A DNA stretch of 64,000 nucleotides from positions 1 through 64,000 of the forward strand of contig JBCKUK010000003.1 of assembly GCA_038924905.1 (NCBI GenBank). The letters are read 5' to 3'. The notes beneath the pieces were generated by a model. That model saw only the letters and a program-made list of their open reading frames with translations, was not told where the DNA came from and did not search any database. How positions within the stretch are numbered: the stretch's first letter is position 1; the number at the start of each line of letters is the position of its first letter. Shown here piece after piece: positions 1 through 8,134 of the stretch. This DNA is from JBCKUK01 sp038924905 (GTDB taxonomy: Bacteria > Pseudomonadota > Gammaproteobacteria > Burkholderiales > Methylophilaceae). Position numbers and translations under genes: made by a program.

Positions 1-27
1 GTCAATCGCTGCCATAATACGTCCCGA

Positions 28-1878
28 TTATTTGAGGGCTACTTTATTATAAGCTTGAGAGCCTGTGGCAGCTGTTCTGTTCTGCCACATTGTTTGATAC
101 GCCTGTTCCAGATGGCGCGCGAATTGCTGGGTAGCAAATAGTGGCAGACCCTCTTTATTTTGCGTCAGCTTGTGACTGATTTCTGCCAGTTGGCCTGGAT
201 TATTTGCCAGTTGCAAGGCTTTGAGCTCATAGGCTTCGAGTGAATTAGTAACCAGCTCTGGCAGATTTGCGGCCATAAGCAGGCTACCTGCTACGCGGCT
301 GGCAAAAGTTTCACCAGCACAGGTTAATACTGGCAGGCCCATCCACAGCGCATCGCTGCAAGTGGTATGCGCGTTATAGGGCAGGGTATCCAGAAATAAA
401 TCTGCCAGGGCATGTCTTGCCAGGTGCTCTGCGACGGGCACGCGTGGCGCAAAGATCAGCCTGCTTGCATCAATGCCTCTTAGCTCAGCTTCGTGCCGCA
501 AATTATCTTTTGCCCAGGGATTACATTCCAGCAACCACAGCACGCTGCCAGCCTTGGCCTTGAGCAGGCGCATCCAGATATCAAACATGGCAGGCACAAT
601 CTTGAACGATTGATTAAAGCAGCAAAAAACGAAGGTATTCTCTGGCAATTTGCAATCTTTGCGGCTGGAAGCCTTGCCGATAGGGCGCTTGCTATCATTT
701 GGCTGATAACAATCCGGCAGTAAAGCCAGGCTTTCTGAATAAAACGCAGCTTGTTCAGGAAGAGTAATAAACGCGTCACTCAGCAGGTAATCAAACAGTG
801 CTGCACCATTTAAATCGCCCATGGTTCCAGCGAACCCCAGCCAATTCACGTTGATGGGCGCAGGGCGTAGCGCTGCAATGCCGCTGCGGCTAGCTTGTGT
901 GAAGCCGGTTAAATCAACCAGAATATCAATTTTGTCAGCGTTGATTCTTTGCGCTGCGGCGGTTAATGATAGCGGGCGAATATCAACAAAGTGGTCAAAT
1001 GCTTTTCCCAGGCGCTTACGTTCTGGTGTTTTATCGTCTCTGGCGTATGAATAAGCGAAAATTTCAAACTGGCTGTGGTCGTGCAGTTCGATAAGCTCGG
1101 TAATTAAAAAAGCCAAAGGGTGCAGACGAAAATCACCGGAGAGATAACCTACTCTTAATTTTTTTCTCGGCTTATCTGAATAAGTAAAATTTATATTTTT
1201 ATTATTAATCAATTTACTAAATCTGTTTCTTAACCAATTTTGTGCGCATTTTTGCTGTTCGGCTGCTGTCGTATTTGGCATGGCAAGAAAAGCGAAAGGT
1301 GAGATTTGTGCTTGCGGCACGTCAGCCACCCATTTTCGGATTTCTTCTACGTCTTTATTCAAGCCTCGCCAATCGCAAATATGCTGCTTTTGATGTACCA
1401 GATGCACTTTTGCGTGATGCAGCGTTGGGTTAAGACGTAAAGCCGCTTTGTAGCAGGCAATGGCCTCATCCAGCCTGCCCAGCTCACGCAAAACATTACC
1501 AAGGTTGTTGTGTGTATCAGCATCGCTTGAATCGAGTTTGAGTGCAGCGCGATAGCTGGCAGCCGCTTGTTCCGGCTGGCCCAGTTCGCGCAAGGCATTA
1601 CCCAGGTTGAAGTGCGCTGCAACATTGGCAGGCTCAACTTGCGTGGCTTTTTGAAAATACGAAACGGCCTCAGTGAATAGCCCTAAGGCGGTATACGCAT
1701 TGCCTAATTGCAACAGTATTTGTGGATGGTTAGGCGACAATTTCAGTGCAGCACCGTAACAAGCGACTGCTTCATTTGCCTGGTCAGATTGTAAGTACAA
1801 ATTGCCAAGTTCGTAGTGCGGGGCGGGGTCCTGAGGGTCTGCCTTGATGGCTTGCTGAAGTTGGTCGCGGGTTAGCAT
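28..1878 (-). CDS. TPR protein with GT41 (O-GlcNAc transferase/SPINDLY-like) glycosyltransferase domain
   Basis: About 616 residues. The first ~165 residues are tandem tetratricopeptide repeats (repeated patterns such as LGNALRELGQ and LGNVLRELGR). Residues ~230-600 match the catalytic region of GT41 enzymes, with RVGYLSGDFRLHP, the DILVDLTGFT segment, NWLGFAGTMG, and a nucleotide-sugar half with LWLLECNPWA and DTLPYNAHTTCSDALWMGLPVLT. GT41 enzymes move a sugar, usually GlcNAc from UDP-GlcNAc, onto Ser/Thr of proteins. Bacterial substrates are mostly unknown; flagellin, adhesins or surface structures are possible. I chose the ATG at 1878 (protein starts MLTRDQ) over the one 33 bases upstream, because the upstream one overlaps the mnmC stop while this one leaves a 10-base gap. 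It probably shares a transcript with mnmC. No signal peptide is visible, so it should be cytosolic. The family call is firm; the donor and target are not known. Confidence 0.88.
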   Translation of the reverse strand: MLTRDQLQQAIKADPQDPAPHYELGNLYLQSDQANEAVACYGAALKLSPNHPQILLQLGNAYTALGLFTEAVSYFQKATQVEPANVAAHFNLGNALRELGQPEQAAASYRAALKLDSSDADTHNNLGNVLRELGRLDEAIACYKAALRLNPTLHHAKVHLVHQKQHICDWRGLNKDVEEIRKWVADVPQAQISPFAFLAMPNTTAAEQQKCAQNWLRNRFSKLINNKNINFTYSDKPRKKLRVGYLSGDFRLHPLAFLITELIELHDHSQFEIFAYSYARDDKTPERKRLGKAFDHFVDIRPLSLTAAAQRINADKIDILVDLTGFTQASRSGIAALRPAPINVNWLGFAGTMGDLNGAALFDYLLSDAFITLPEQAAFYSESLALLPDCYQPNDSKRPIGKASSRKDCKLPENTFVFCCFNQSFKIVPAMFDIWMRLLKAKAGSVLWLLECNPWAKDNLRHEAELRGIDASRLIFAPRVPVAEHLARHALADLFLDTLPYNAHTTCSDALWMGLPVLTCAGETFASRVAGSLLMAANLPELVTNSLEAYELKALQLANNPGQLAEISHKLTQNKEGLPLFATQQFARHLEQAYQTMWQNRTAATGSQAYNKVALK

Positions 1879-1888
1879 GATGCTGATT

Positions 1889-3853
1889 TTACCTGATAGC
1901 CGCACTGGCAATAAGTCGCTTTAGCCCCATTTTTTGCAATAAAAAGCGGTTCGGATCGAGCGCCGCGAGTAATTTGGCATCAATAGGAGCAGGCTCGCCG
2001 CAAATCATACTGGCCAGTATTTCTGCACACAATGGCGCGGTGATGAGGCCTTTGGAGCCGTGACCAGTATTCACATACAAGCCCTCCAGCCAAGGCAAGC
2101 CAGCAGGGTCGGCATTATGCCTTGGTGGTTTGGCGGTGAGCGCCGTGCTGTCCAGCAATTGACCCAACAGCGGCAGGTAATCGGAGGTGGCGCAACGCAA
2201 TGCCGCGCGTCCTGTCATGGACTGCATTTTCAGGCTCTGATGTAATTCGGGTGCCATGCGCCGCAGCGTGGCAAGGTTGGCTTGATGGTCCCCTGTTCTT
2301 AACTCTGTAGAAGTTTCATCCGGCGAGAAAGTCGCACCCAGTGAGTGTTGGCCGTCAACCTCGGGGCAGATATATCCATTAGTGCAGAGGATGGTTTTAA
2401 GCTGTCGGCTAGCTGTAGTTGCGTTTACAAAGGTCATTTGTCCGCGCACCGGCTCAAGTTCCAGATGGGCACTTTGCTCAAAACCAGCACTATCATTGGC
2501 ACTGGCAATAATCAACACAGGCGCTTCTGCCAATAAGTTTTTGTCACCCCAAACCTGCCAAGATGAGCCGTTTCTGGTTATTTTCCTGGTTACTCTCAAG
2601 GCGCAACTTGAAGTCAGAATCTCAATATTGGTATGCCTTGCAAGTGCCTCACAGAAAGTCGGCGGGCTTACCCAGCCAGCCGATGGAAAATACAATCCCC
2701 CGTGCGCCAAACTAGTGCCAGCAAGCTTGCTGGCTTCATTGTTATCTACAAGACGCACAAGCTCAGTTGGCAGGTTTTGCGCGGCAATAGCTTTGCACCG
2801 CGTTGATTCCCTCGCGTCAAAAGCCAACTGTAAAAGCCCACAGGCGCTGTACGTCGTTTGATTTAAATTTAACTGCTGCAACAGCCGCGAGGTATATAAA
2901 AATCCGGCTAAGGACAATCGACTGAGCGCATTATCTTTTACCGCAAGCCGTGGGTATAAGACGCCGACAGGGTTGCCGGAAGCTTCTTGTGCAAGCGCGG
3001 CATGACGTTCGATGAGTTTGACTTGCCAGCCACGTGAGGCAAGGGCGTGGGCTGAAGCGCAGCCAGAAATGCCGCCTCCAATCACAATAGCGTTTGACTG
3101 GAGCGGGGCAGACTTTGTTTGTAATTGACCCATGTATTGACCACACAACATCTCGCGCTTGCGGCCAAAACCTGCCACCTTATTTACCGCAAATCCGGCT
3201 TTCTCCAAACTTCGTCGCACTTCACCAGCGCTGGTGAAGGTGGCAAACGTCGTTTCAGCATGTGAAAGCCTGGCCATATTGTTAAATAAGCTTTGTTGCC
3301 ACATTTCTGGATTTTTGGCTGGCACAAAACCATCCAGAAACCAGGCATCTATCTTATTTGCTGCGAGATTGGCCGCTAGCTGCGGCAACATATCGTTTAC
3401 ATCACCTATCAGCAGCGTTAGTGTGATACGCCCATCATCAAATACCAATCTGTGAAACCCGTCTGTCAAAAAACGGTATTGCGCCAGCAGCTGATCGCGT
3501 TGCCTGGCCAGTTGCGGCCACAGGCTTAGCGCTTGTGTGATGTCTGCGTGAGTGAGTGGATGTTTTTCCATGCTGATGAAATGCAGCCGCGCAGTTGGTG
3601 GTGCGCAATTATCCCAAAGCCGCCAGGCGCATAAAAAATTAAGTCCTGTGCCAAAGCCGGTTTCTGCAATGGTGAAATGGCCAGATTGAAGCCCCTGCCA
3701 GCGTTTTTCTAGTTGATTATGGGCAAGAAAAACATGCTGAGTCTCGTTAAGGCCACTATCGCTGGAGAAATACACATCGCCAAACTGCCTGGAATAAGGC
3801 ACTCCGTCATGCCAATCAATCTCGGCCTCACTGTAAGAAGTTTTGCTACGCAT
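1889..3853 (-). CDS. mnmC: Bifunctional tRNA mnm5s2U biosynthesis protein MnmC
   Basis: 654 residues, the usual length of two-domain MnmC. The N-terminal ~240 residues are the SAM-dependent methyltransferase half, with the FGTGLNFL motif and DAWFLDGFVPAKNPEMW. The C-terminal half is an FAD-dependent oxidase that begins with the dinucleotide-binding motif AIVIGGGISGCASAHAL and ends with GLYVNTGHGSKGLITAPL. The oxidase half removes the carboxymethyl group from cmnm5s2U34. The methyltransferase half then methylates nm5s2U34 to mnm5s2U34 in tRNAs for Lys, Glu and Gln. The protein is cytosolic. The GT41 gene follows after a 10-base gap, suggesting co-transcription without an obvious functional link. 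The start MRSKTSYSEAEIDW fits the family. Both domains appear intact. Confidence 0.95.
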   Translation of the reverse strand: MRSKTSYSEAEIDWHDGVPYSRQFGDVYFSSDSGLNETQHVFLAHNQLEKRWQGLQSGHFTIAETGFGTGLNFLCAWRLWDNCAPPTARLHFISMEKHPLTHADITQALSLWPQLARQRDQLLAQYRFLTDGFHRLVFDDGRITLTLLIGDVNDMLPQLAANLAANKIDAWFLDGFVPAKNPEMWQQSLFNNMARLSHAETTFATFTSAGEVRRSLEKAGFAVNKVAGFGRKREMLCGQYMGQLQTKSAPLQSNAIVIGGGISGCASAHALASRGWQVKLIERHAALAQEASGNPVGVLYPRLAVKDNALSRLSLAGFLYTSRLLQQLNLNQTTYSACGLLQLAFDARESTRCKAIAAQNLPTELVRLVDNNEASKLAGTSLAHGGLYFPSAGWVSPPTFCEALARHTNIEILTSSCALRVTRKITRNGSSWQVWGDKNLLAEAPVLIIASANDSAGFEQSAHLELEPVRGQMTFVNATTASRQLKTILCTNGYICPEVDGQHSLGATFSPDETSTELRTGDHQANLATLRRMAPELHQSLKMQSMTGRAALRCATSDYLPLLGQLLDSTALTAKPPRHNADPAGLPWLEGLYVNTGHGSKGLITAPLCAEILASMICGEPAPIDAKLLAALDPNRFLLQKMGLKRLIASAAIR

Positions 3854-3988
3854 AGCTTCATTTAAGCAGAATATTGGTTTGATTGGAAAGTCTTGATGGG
3901 GAAAGCCTGATGGGAAAATTTAATGCTGGTAAATCGCATATACAAATCTGTATACTTTTGAGTTTTCCGACTACAGTTTTTTACGCCC

Positions 3989-4300
3989 ATGAACAAGACC
4001 CAACACAAATCGCACATTTTAGTTTTATTGCTAATCGCTTTAATTTCGCTGACTGGCTGCATGCATTCATCAAACAAAGGCAGCGGGGCTGATGGCACAA
4101 CGGCTGCCGCCATGAAGCCGAAACGCGATACAAGCGCTGATTGGCCAAATTTTGGCCGGGATTATTCCAACCAGCGATTTTCATCTGCCACACAAATCAA
4201 TCGTGACAATGTTAAAAACCTGACCTCTGCATGGCACTATAAAAGTGGCGTTACTGCCAGCTTTCAGACCACGCCGATTGTGGTTAACAGGGTGATGTAT
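3989..4300 (+). pseudogene. 5' stub of a PQQ-dependent alcohol dehydrogenase lipoprotein
   Basis: The reading frame opens with a lipoprotein signal peptide (hydrophobic LVLLLIALISLTGC, lipobox Cys near residue 23). It continues with WPNFGRDYSNQRFSS, the hallmark start of the first beta-propeller blade of PQQ-dependent methanol/ethanol dehydrogenases, then LTSAWHYKSG and TTPIVVNRVMY. The match stops at about 4300, where an IS21-type end (TGTTGGCGCTAG) begins. Only about 104 of the usual ~550-600 residues remain, and no propeller or PQQ ligand residues survive, so the product cannot work as an enzyme. The rest of the gene is not in the window. I see this as a gene cut by insertion followed by deletion. 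Confidence 0.8.
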
Positions 4301-4563
4301 TGTTGGCGCTAGTTTAAAAATGACCATCTAACCACAGTTGTGCAAGTCGAAGTTTGACCAGGTAAATCCACGTATCTTGCTTCATTTATAAGCAGGAGTA
4401 AAAGAGGTGATTACCATGGTCATGTATGCCAAGATTCGTCGCATGTTCTTTCGAGAGCATTGTTCCATTAGTGAGATTTCAAGACGCACCAGCCTCACCC
4501 GCAATACCATCAAGAAATGGCTCAAATCCGCTGATGGTGCTGAGCCCAAATATCTGAGACGCA
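4301..4563 (+). mobile_element. IS21-family left end with istA 5' fragment
   Basis: The segment begins TGTTGGCGCTAGTTTAAAAA, which has the 5'-TG typical of IS21-family termini. About 110 bases later a reading frame opens (ATG at 4407 or 4416) with KIRRMFFREHCSISEISRRT and LTRNTIKKWLKS. This is the N-terminal helix-turn-helix of the IS21 transposase IstA. Homology stops at about 4563 after EPKYLRR, where a fragment of an unrelated transposase on the other strand takes over. Catalytic residues and the istB helper are missing, so the element is dead. It is the likely agent that truncated the PQQ dehydrogenase gene. Confidence 0.72.
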
Positions 4564-4568
4564 ATTCA

Positions 4569-4835
4569 GCAGGAATACTCTTCAGCCATTGCGCATAGAG
4601 TATCTGAGCCTGCTGTTTAGAGGATGCCTGATAGATGTTAAAGAACTCTTCCTTAAGCCTGTATGCTTCACCTAGCAGTGGATAATTCTTAGTCCACCCG
4701 TCAAGATTGAAGCTCTCCTGGTCAGTCAGTTGGTTTTGGCGGCGAAGCAACACAAAACGATCATGTATCAGGCCACGACGTTGCTTGGGGGATAAATCAG
4801 CACGCAATGATTTTCTGACGCTTTCCATTGCGATG
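4569..4835 (-). mobile_element. ISL3-family transposase internal fragment
   Basis: Read on the minus strand, this piece encodes SVRKSLRADLSPKQRRGLI followed by HDRFVLLRRQNQLTD, GWTKNYPLLGEAYRLKEEF and AQWLKSIPAEL. This is the region of ISL3-family (IS204/IS1001/IS1165 type) transposases after the DDE core. Both ends of the gene are missing: the 3' side runs into the IS21 fragment at ~4565 and the 5' side into non-matching sequence. It is a remnant of an independent insertion, nested against the IS21 stub. Confidence 0.68.
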
Positions 4836-4960
4836 AATAAATGGTGTCGGAGTCGATTATCAATGCTCGAAGCACTTACGGTGGCATTTATCCCCACGGG
4901 GTTTGTGTTAATCTCGCCTTGAGGCGATCTTGCCATCCTTCCGCCTGACGGCTTCAGGAC

Positions 4961-4982
4961 CGTTAGCAGCTCACTGCTAACG
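4961..4982. repeat. Perfect 9-bp palindrome with 4-base loop
   Basis: CGTTAGCAG and CTGCTAACG form a perfect inverted repeat around a CTCA loop. Two weaker palindromes lie just upstream (TCGCCTTGAGGCGA near 4911-4926, and CCGCCTGACGG). There is no U-run, so it is not an ordinary terminator. It lies in the debris between the ISL3 fragment and the tRNA operon, and may be an extragenic palindrome or part of an element end. Confidence 0.5.
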
Positions 4983-5053
4983 TCCAAGAGAGCAGTGCTC
5001 GCTTAGTCGAACCCGGCGGGGTTCTCGAAGTACCCCATAGGGAATACCACAAA

Positions 5054-5085
5054 TAAAAAAGCCACCTTGCGGTGGCGTTTTTATT
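5054..5085 (-). terminator. Rho-independent terminator of the tRNA operon
   Basis: On the minus strand the stem GCCACC/GGTGGC closes a GCAA-type loop and is followed by TTTTTT. It sits immediately after the CCA end of tRNA-Glu. A-runs on the other side make it potentially bidirectional. Confidence 0.85.
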
Positions 5086-5087
5086 TG

Positions 5088-5163
5088 TGGCGTCCCCACG
5101 GGGATTCGAACCCCGGTCGCCTCCGTGAAAGGGAGGTGTCCTAGGCCTCTAGACGATGGGGAC
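5088..5163 (-). tRNA. tRNA-Glu(TTC)
   Basis: 76 bases on the minus strand with a 7-bp acceptor stem (GTCCCCA/TGGGGAC), discriminator G and encoded CCA. The anticodon loop is CTTTCAC, with anticodon TTC. The T arm GTTCGAATC is intact. This tRNA is a substrate class for the MnmC modification encoded upstream. It is the second gene of a tRNA-Ala/tRNA-Glu transcript. Confidence 0.97.
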
Positions 5164-5253
5164 CTATGAACTTTTAACGTCGCTATTTTACTACAGAACC
5201 CTACTTTTCTAACCGCTAAACCAGACTTAAAACCAGCAATTGAAGTTTTAATT

Positions 5254-5329
<76 letters not shown>

Positions 5330-5343
5330 TAAAAAGATGCGCA

Positions 5344-5372
5344 ATGTTAAAGATGGGCGCATGGGTTGTCAA
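5344..5372 (-). promoter_or_regulatory. Sigma-70-type promoter of the tRNA-Ala/tRNA-Glu operon
   Basis: On the minus strand there is a perfect -35 TTGACA (5367-5372), a 17-base spacer and -10 TAACAT (5344-5349). This places the RNA start near 5337, a few bases before tRNA-Ala. The spacing and sequence are close to consensus, as expected for a stable-RNA operon. Confidence 0.8.
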
Positions 5373-5391
5373 TGTCTCTCTGCATAAAAAG

Positions 5392-7593
5392 CTAAATAAT
5401 ATTTTTTATTTTTAGTTTTCGTTTAATGGCCACTTTTGCATTGTAAATATAGAAGGGCAGGCGTTGCCAGAAACCAAAGCGCTTGCCCAGCCTGGCCAGA
5501 TACAATGCCATGAAACGGTCTCGTCCGGCTGCGTGTAGCTTGTTGCAAACCCTGGTTAAATCAGCGATGCGTTTTGATAGTGATGTGCCGTGGTTGAAAA
5601 AATGTGCGCGGCCGGTATCAATCAGCGAAAAGGTAAGTCTGTTGCGCGCCGATTTTTTTACCAGGATATTGCCGCCGGAAAGATCCCTGAAAAATACGCC
5701 GCGACTATGCATGGTGAACAGGTAATCGCAAAGCTGGCGATAGGTGTCTTCTTCAGCCACCCCTTGATAGGTTTTTTCACCAGAAGCAAAGGCAGAGAAA
5801 ATTTTGCGCACCGAAAAATCGGCTTCAACATGCTCGCAGACGTAATAATCCTGGGTCAGGCTGGTATCGCCTACTTGCTCAAAATAGCCAATCGGCTGCG
5901 CCGTTTCTATGCCGCGCCTAAGTAGTTCGTTAGCGCCGTTCCAGCTGCGCAGGGCTTTTGATGGCCTGTAGCGGTCAAGCAACTTTTTGTGAAAATGCAT
6001 TTTAACTGGCTGCTTGATTACCAGCTTTCTCGATGCGTCGCGTGGGTCAGGTATGGTCCAGATTGCGTTACGCGCCTTGCGCAGTAGGGCACCCTGTGGG
6101 GGCGAGCCGATATGTTCCGGGTAAAGTGCAGCACCAAGCACGGCCTCTTCTTTTGCGTCTTTAGCCAGGAGCAGGCCGCGCCAGCCATTTTGATTAAAGA
6201 GGCAATAGGTCTTACCCTTTGCATGGCGGTAAATTGATAAGCGCTTGATAGTCTTTGCCGAAGAGTTAATTGTTACAGGCTTGGCGGCAGGAAAGCGCAA
6301 ATATATCGGCGACTCGGTTGCCAGAGTTGGAATGGTTATAGCGTCGCCGTCGCGCGAGATGCACTCAGCAGCACTGAGATCGCCAGCAGAATAAACGTCA
6401 GCAAGTGCGGCAGCCTTGCTATTGATTGTCCACACGGCATGGATAAGGTGATTGGCTGACTTAAAGGCATGAATTTCCAGGCCATCAGTGCTCGCCAGCT
6501 TGCCTTCATAAAAAGTGCCGGGGATCAAACCTGCAAAGGCTTTCATCGCCTGGAAAGCCGGGCGTATTTGAAACTTCGCTACGTTTTCGCCAATGCTTGC
6601 GTAATGTGTTATCCGCTCAAGCGACGGGTATTGCGCAACGCCATCATCAATCAACCCTTCCCGATGACAAACCAGCGACCCCCAACTCACTCTCTTGAGG
6701 GCGCCAGAAGCCGCACAAAGCAACATATAGCGCGTCAGGTAGTCCGCCTGCTTTTCTTCGCTGTCTTGCAGCAAACGCTGGATTCTGGGCAGCGTCCAGA
6801 AAGCAGCAGGTGAGTAAAGCTCAGGCACCCCAAAATTCGCCCCTATTTTTTGCAGCACTCTGGCTTTTTTAACCAGGTTAAATTTGATGAGCGGCGCCAG
6901 CTTGCGTCCGATAATCTTGTGGTCAAAGCGTTCTGGCTCTGTGCAGCGCTCAGAGAAGAGGTTGTCGGTTTGAATATCCGGCAGCTGGTCACGACTTTTT
7001 AGAATCGACAATATGCCGATGTTATACAAAGGCTCAAAGTCCGTGATATTCGGCCCCGCCAGCTTGATGTTGCGTTGCCTGACCTCGTCATGGGCGATTC
7101 CCCACGCGGCAAAAAAACCTTGCAGCGTATAGCCAGCCCAGCGCTTGCGGTTAATGGTCGAGCCGACTTCCACTAATTCAATTTTTTCGCCAAACTGATT
7201 CAGCGTGGCAGCAACAAAATCTTTCCAGGTTTGCTGCGTTGATTTGCTATCCATTTGTTTTGCCGCTTCGAAGGGTTGCACCAGATGCAGCGTGACGCCG
7301 AATGACTCAGCGCACAGTTTTTGCAGAAAGCGCGCTACATGATTTTCAGTATCGCCGTAGGTGAAATCGAGTCTAACCTGGCGAATGCCAAGCTCACGCA
7401 ATCGTGCAATCACAAAATCATCGGTAGCTGCGTCTTCTGCTGTTGCAACGCTTATGCCGACAAAATCTCCAGGAATGCTATGGCCTAATGAAGGTAGATG
7501 ACCATTTTTCGTGCGCAATTTTCTGCCAAGCAAATAAGCCAGATTGGCGCAAATGAATTGCCGGATGGGGCTGGGAGATTGCGTATTGCTCAA
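5392..7593 (-). CDS. Glycoside-hydrolase-like (TIM barrel) and LPS-type kinase (WaaP/InaA-like) fusion protein
   Basis: 733 residues in two parts. Residues ~40-440 look like a GH39-type (beta/alpha)8 barrel plus beta-sandwich: LGIRQVRLDFTYGD, an acidic strand IELVEVGSTINRKRW where such enzymes carry their catalytic Glu, then an all-beta tail. Residues ~450-733 are a protein-kinase-like fold of the lipopolysaccharide kinase type: LVIKQP in the N lobe (ATP Lys), the catalytic loop FFRDLSGGNILV (Asp near 637) and SLIDTGR in place of DFG (Asp near 659). WaaP/KdkA/InaA kinases phosphorylate LPS core sugars. A joined sugar-hydrolase-like domain suggests action on an envelope glycan, which is inference. 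No signal peptide is seen, though residues ~12-25 are hydrophobic. Its neighbours (tRNAs, queF) give no clue. The kinase call is stronger than the hydrolase call. Confidence 0.72.
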   Translation of the reverse strand: MSNTQSPSPIRQFICANLAYLLGRKLRTKNGHLPSLGHSIPGDFVGISVATAEDAATDDFVIARLRELGIRQVRLDFTYGDTENHVARFLQKLCAESFGVTLHLVQPFEAAKQMDSKSTQQTWKDFVAATLNQFGEKIELVEVGSTINRKRWAGYTLQGFFAAWGIAHDEVRQRNIKLAGPNITDFEPLYNIGILSILKSRDQLPDIQTDNLFSERCTEPERFDHKIIGRKLAPLIKFNLVKKARVLQKIGANFGVPELYSPAAFWTLPRIQRLLQDSEEKQADYLTRYMLLCAASGALKRVSWGSLVCHREGLIDDGVAQYPSLERITHYASIGENVAKFQIRPAFQAMKAFAGLIPGTFYEGKLASTDGLEIHAFKSANHLIHAVWTINSKAAALADVYSAGDLSAAECISRDGDAITIPTLATESPIYLRFPAAKPVTINSSAKTIKRLSIYRHAKGKTYCLFNQNGWRGLLLAKDAKEEAVLGAALYPEHIGSPPQGALLRKARNAIWTIPDPRDASRKLVIKQPVKMHFHKKLLDRYRPSKALRSWNGANELLRRGIETAQPIGYFEQVGDTSLTQDYYVCEHVEADFSVRKIFSAFASGEKTYQGVAEEDTYRQLCDYLFTMHSRGVFFRDLSGGNILVKKSARNRLTFSLIDTGRAHFFNHGTSLSKRIADLTRVCNKLHAAGRDRFMALYLARLGKRFGFWQRLPFYIYNAKVAIKRKLKIKNII

Positions 7594-7617
7594 GGACTGT
7601 GGCTCAGGATTTTCTAA

Positions 7618-8052
7618 TTAACCACGCGTGTTGGATTGCTGCTCAAATTGGCTCAGGTCAACTTTTGGAGCTGGCTGCCAGCCAGTCTTGCGATGCTCCG
7701 CCACGACATTGGTGAATATGCCGCCGCGTACACAGAACTTGGCTGTCAAGCGCATGAATCTTGGCTGTGTGGCTGCCACTAAATCGTCCAAAATGCGATT
7801 GGTCACCGCCTCGTGAAAACAACCTTCATCGCGAAATGACCAGATATAGAGCTTGAGACTCTTGAGCTCCACGCATTTCTGGTCAGGAATGTAGTCGAGG
7901 GTTAGCACAGCGAAATCCGGCTGGCCGGTTTTTGGGCACAGGCAAGTGAATTCCGGAATTTCCATGTGAATATGGAAGTCGCGATCCGGCTTGTGGTTGT
8001 CGAAAGTTTCGAGTACTTTGCTGGGTTTGCTATTCGTTGGTTGATTAGACAT
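7618..8052 (-). CDS. queF: NADPH-dependent 7-cyano-7-deazaguanine reductase
   Basis: 144 residues, the short single-domain (type I, B. subtilis-like) form. It reduces preQ0 to preQ1 in queuosine synthesis using NADPH. The diagnostic segment EFTCLCPKTGQPDFA carries the active-site Cys that forms a thioimide with the nitrile. VELKSLKLYIWSFRDEGCFHE is the E(S/L)KS(L)K NADPH-binding motif and also holds the catalytic acidic residue. The gene is divergent from smc across an 82-base region with symmetric -10 elements. I saw no preQ1 riboswitch upstream. queD, an earlier step of the same pathway, is ~54 kb away in this window. Confidence 0.93.
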   Translation of the reverse strand: MSNQPTNSKPSKVLETFDNHKPDRDFHIHMEIPEFTCLCPKTGQPDFAVLTLDYIPDQKCVELKSLKLYIWSFRDEGCFHEAVTNRILDDLVAATQPRFMRLTAKFCVRGGIFTNVVAEHRKTGWQPAPKVDLSQFEQQSNTRG

Positions 8053-8080
8053 AAAGGCTACCGTATAAAAATCTTTTGCA

Positions 8081-8099
8081 TATAATGTTAAGCATTATA
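8081..8099. promoter_or_regulatory. Symmetric divergent -10 elements between queF and smc
   Basis: TATAATG and CATTATA form a perfect 7-bp inverted repeat around TTAAG. Read on the plus strand the left arm is a consensus -10 for smc; read on the minus strand the right arm is a consensus -10 for queF. The -35 regions are poor on both sides. The symmetry could also be an operator. Confidence 0.5.
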
Positions 8100-8134
8100 C
8101 AAGCTTCTTTAAACCACAATAATTCTGCCACCAA

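Noticed and set aside
8053..8134. Possible preQ1 riboswitch upstream of queF
   Set aside because: No preQ1 aptamer hairpin with the A-rich tail is visible in the short divergent region.
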